A stretch of 64,000 nt of DNA, taken from Nakamurella lactea DSM 19367 (GTDB taxonomy: Bacteria > Actinomycetota > Actinomycetes > Mycobacteriales > Nakamurellaceae). The stretch covers positions 248,001 to 312,000 of the forward strand of contig NZ_AUFT01000008.1 in the NCBI RefSeq assembly GCF_000426645.1, written 5' to 3'. Below are positions 63,194 through 64,000 of the stretch, one piece after another. The notes under the pieces are model-generated. The model had not been told where the DNA came from and searched no databases. It saw only the letters and a list, made by a program, of their open reading frames with translations. How positions within the stretch are numbered: position 1 is the stretch's first letter; the number at the start of each line of letters is the position of its first letter. The translations under genes were made by a program, and so were the position numbers.

Positions 63194-64000
63194 AACTCAC
63201 TGCCGCCGAATTGTTGCAGGTGCGAATGCCATTGGTGGCCCCGTTCGAGACGTCGTTCGGCGTGCAGAACGAGCGGGATCTGCTGCTGGTGCGGGTCGAG
63301 CTCGACGGCCAGTCCGGATGGGGTGAGTGCGTCACCCTGCCCGACCCGGTGTACTCGCCCGAGTTCAACGAAGCGGCGGCCGTGACGATCCGGCAATTCC
63401 TGCTGCCGTCACTCGCCGCCGCTGACACCCTCACCGCTGCCCGGGTCGGCACGATCCTGGCGAAGTTCAAGGGTCACCGGATGGCGAAGGCTGCGCTGGA
63501 ACTGGCCGTGCTGGACGCCGAGCTGCGCGTCGCCGGGATGTCGATGGCCGCCTACCTCGGCGCGGTCCGCGACCGCGTCCCGTCCGGGGTCAGCGTCGGC
63601 ATCCAGCCATCGATCCCGGCGCTGCTGGATACCGTGCAGGGCTACCTCGATGCCGGCTACCTACGCGTCAAGCTGAAGATCAAGCCGGGCTGGGACATCG
63701 AGCCGGTGCGCGCGGTGCGTGAACGCTTCGGCGACATCCTGCTGCAGGTGGACGCGAACACCGCCTACACCCTGGCCGACGCCCGGCACCTGGCCCGGCT
63801 GGACGAGTTCGGCCTGTTGCTGATCGAGCAGCCGCTGGAGGACGAGGACCTGACCCAGCACGCCGACCTGGCCAGGTCGCTGGCCACTCCGGTGTGCCTG
63901 GATGAATCGATCACCTCGGCCAAGGTCGCGGCGGATGCCATCCGCCTCGGCGCCACTTCGGTGGTGAACATCAAGGCCGGTCGGGTCGGTGGCTACCTGG
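63190..64000 (+). CDS. N-succinylamino acid racemase / o-succinylbenzoate synthase family (enolase superfamily), partial
   Basis: The first 270 residues of an enolase-superfamily enzyme are present; the gene runs off the window. The catalytic pattern is complete so far: Lys161-x-Lys163 ('KLKIKPGWD'), metal ligands Asp188 ('VDANTAY'), Glu213 ('IEQPL') and Asp238 ('LDESI'), and the second catalytic Lys262 ('NIKAG'). These lie one residue from the published positions in the Amycolatopsis racemase. That family racemises N-acyl amino acids and can also make o-succinylbenzoate (MenC). The coupled GNAT gene favours the amino acid role. Confidence 0.92.
   Translation, partial: MKLTAAELLQVRMPLVAPFETSFGVQNERDLLLVRVELDGQSGWGECVTLPDPVYSPEFNEAAAVTIRQFLLPSLAAADTLTAARVGTILAKFKGHRMAKAALELAVLDAELRVAGMSMAAYLGAVRDRVPSGVSVGIQPSIPALLDTVQGYLDAGYLRVKLKIKPGWDIEPVRAVRERFGDILLQVDANTAYTLADARHLARLDEFGLLLIEQPLEDEDLTQHADLARSLATPVCLDESITSAKVAADAIRLGATSVVNIKAGRVGGYL

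Overview
The window is one continuous stretch of very GC-rich, gene-dense DNA. It looks like the chromosome of a free-living actinomycete. Codons end mostly in G or C, GTG starts and 4-base ATGA/GTGA overlaps are common, several genes look leaderless (a TANNNT -10 box 6-8 bases before the start codon), and there are likely F420-linked enzymes (an LLM oxidoreductase, an F420 reductase-like protein and a PPOX-class oxidoreductase). I cannot name a genus. I see no rRNA, tRNA, CRISPR array, prophage or intact insertion sequence. The only eroded DNA is a small patch at about 31.2-32.1 kb.

Layout. 1-10 kb: the end of a FecCD-type uptake operon, an LLM oxidoreductase, a lipoprotein, a TrmL-like tRNA methyltransferase coupled to an AbgT transporter, an AraC regulator divergent from a fosmidomycin-resistance-like MFS pump, and a quinone reductase. 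10-16 kb: a SUFU-domain protein, a lipoprotein P1 peptidase, and a class I DAHP synthase behind what looks like a peptide-leader attenuator whose leader peptide carries Trp-Tyr-Ala-Phe-Phe. Divergent from it is a HelD/HelR-type RNA polymerase recycling ATPase. 17.5-28 kb: a catabolic island with an IclR regulator and an ornithine-cyclodeaminase-like gene on the minus strand, facing a plus-strand operon of amidohydrolase, M19 dipeptidase and a complete dipeptide-type ABC importer with fused ATPases. It probably imports and breaks down an unusual peptide or amide.

28-38 kb: a P-loop/winged-helix ATPase, an ArsR-SRPBCC fusion regulator with a DHFR-like reductase under a perfect 16-base palindrome, remnants of a VapBC module and of a LacI/sugar-permease locus, an M20 amidohydrolase, and a set of three genes with no obvious precedent to me: a STAND-like regulator with a sigma-like HTH, a FAD monooxygenase-like protein and a small beta-rich protein. 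38-55 kb: mostly single housekeeping or accessory genes, including two aldo/keto reductases, a GntP permease, HIT and DUF4231 proteins, an AlkZ-type glycosylase, a tandem-domain secreted cyanophycinase, a SulP transporter, a LacI/epimerase pair with a clear operator, a SIMPL protein and a PP2C phosphatase.

55.5-64 kb: an ArsR-type regulator facing an MFS pump that is translationally coupled to a PLP aminotransferase, followed by two serine hydrolases of the beta-lactamase/D-aminopeptidase fold and a GNAT acyltransferase coupled to an N-succinylamino acid racemase that runs off the end. Together these suggest handling of D-amino acids or D-peptides. Three unrelated hairpin-forming elements with 12-18 base terminal inverted repeats sit just after stop codons (10.8, 16.3 and 28.0 kb). 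They are candidates for families of dispersed repeats.
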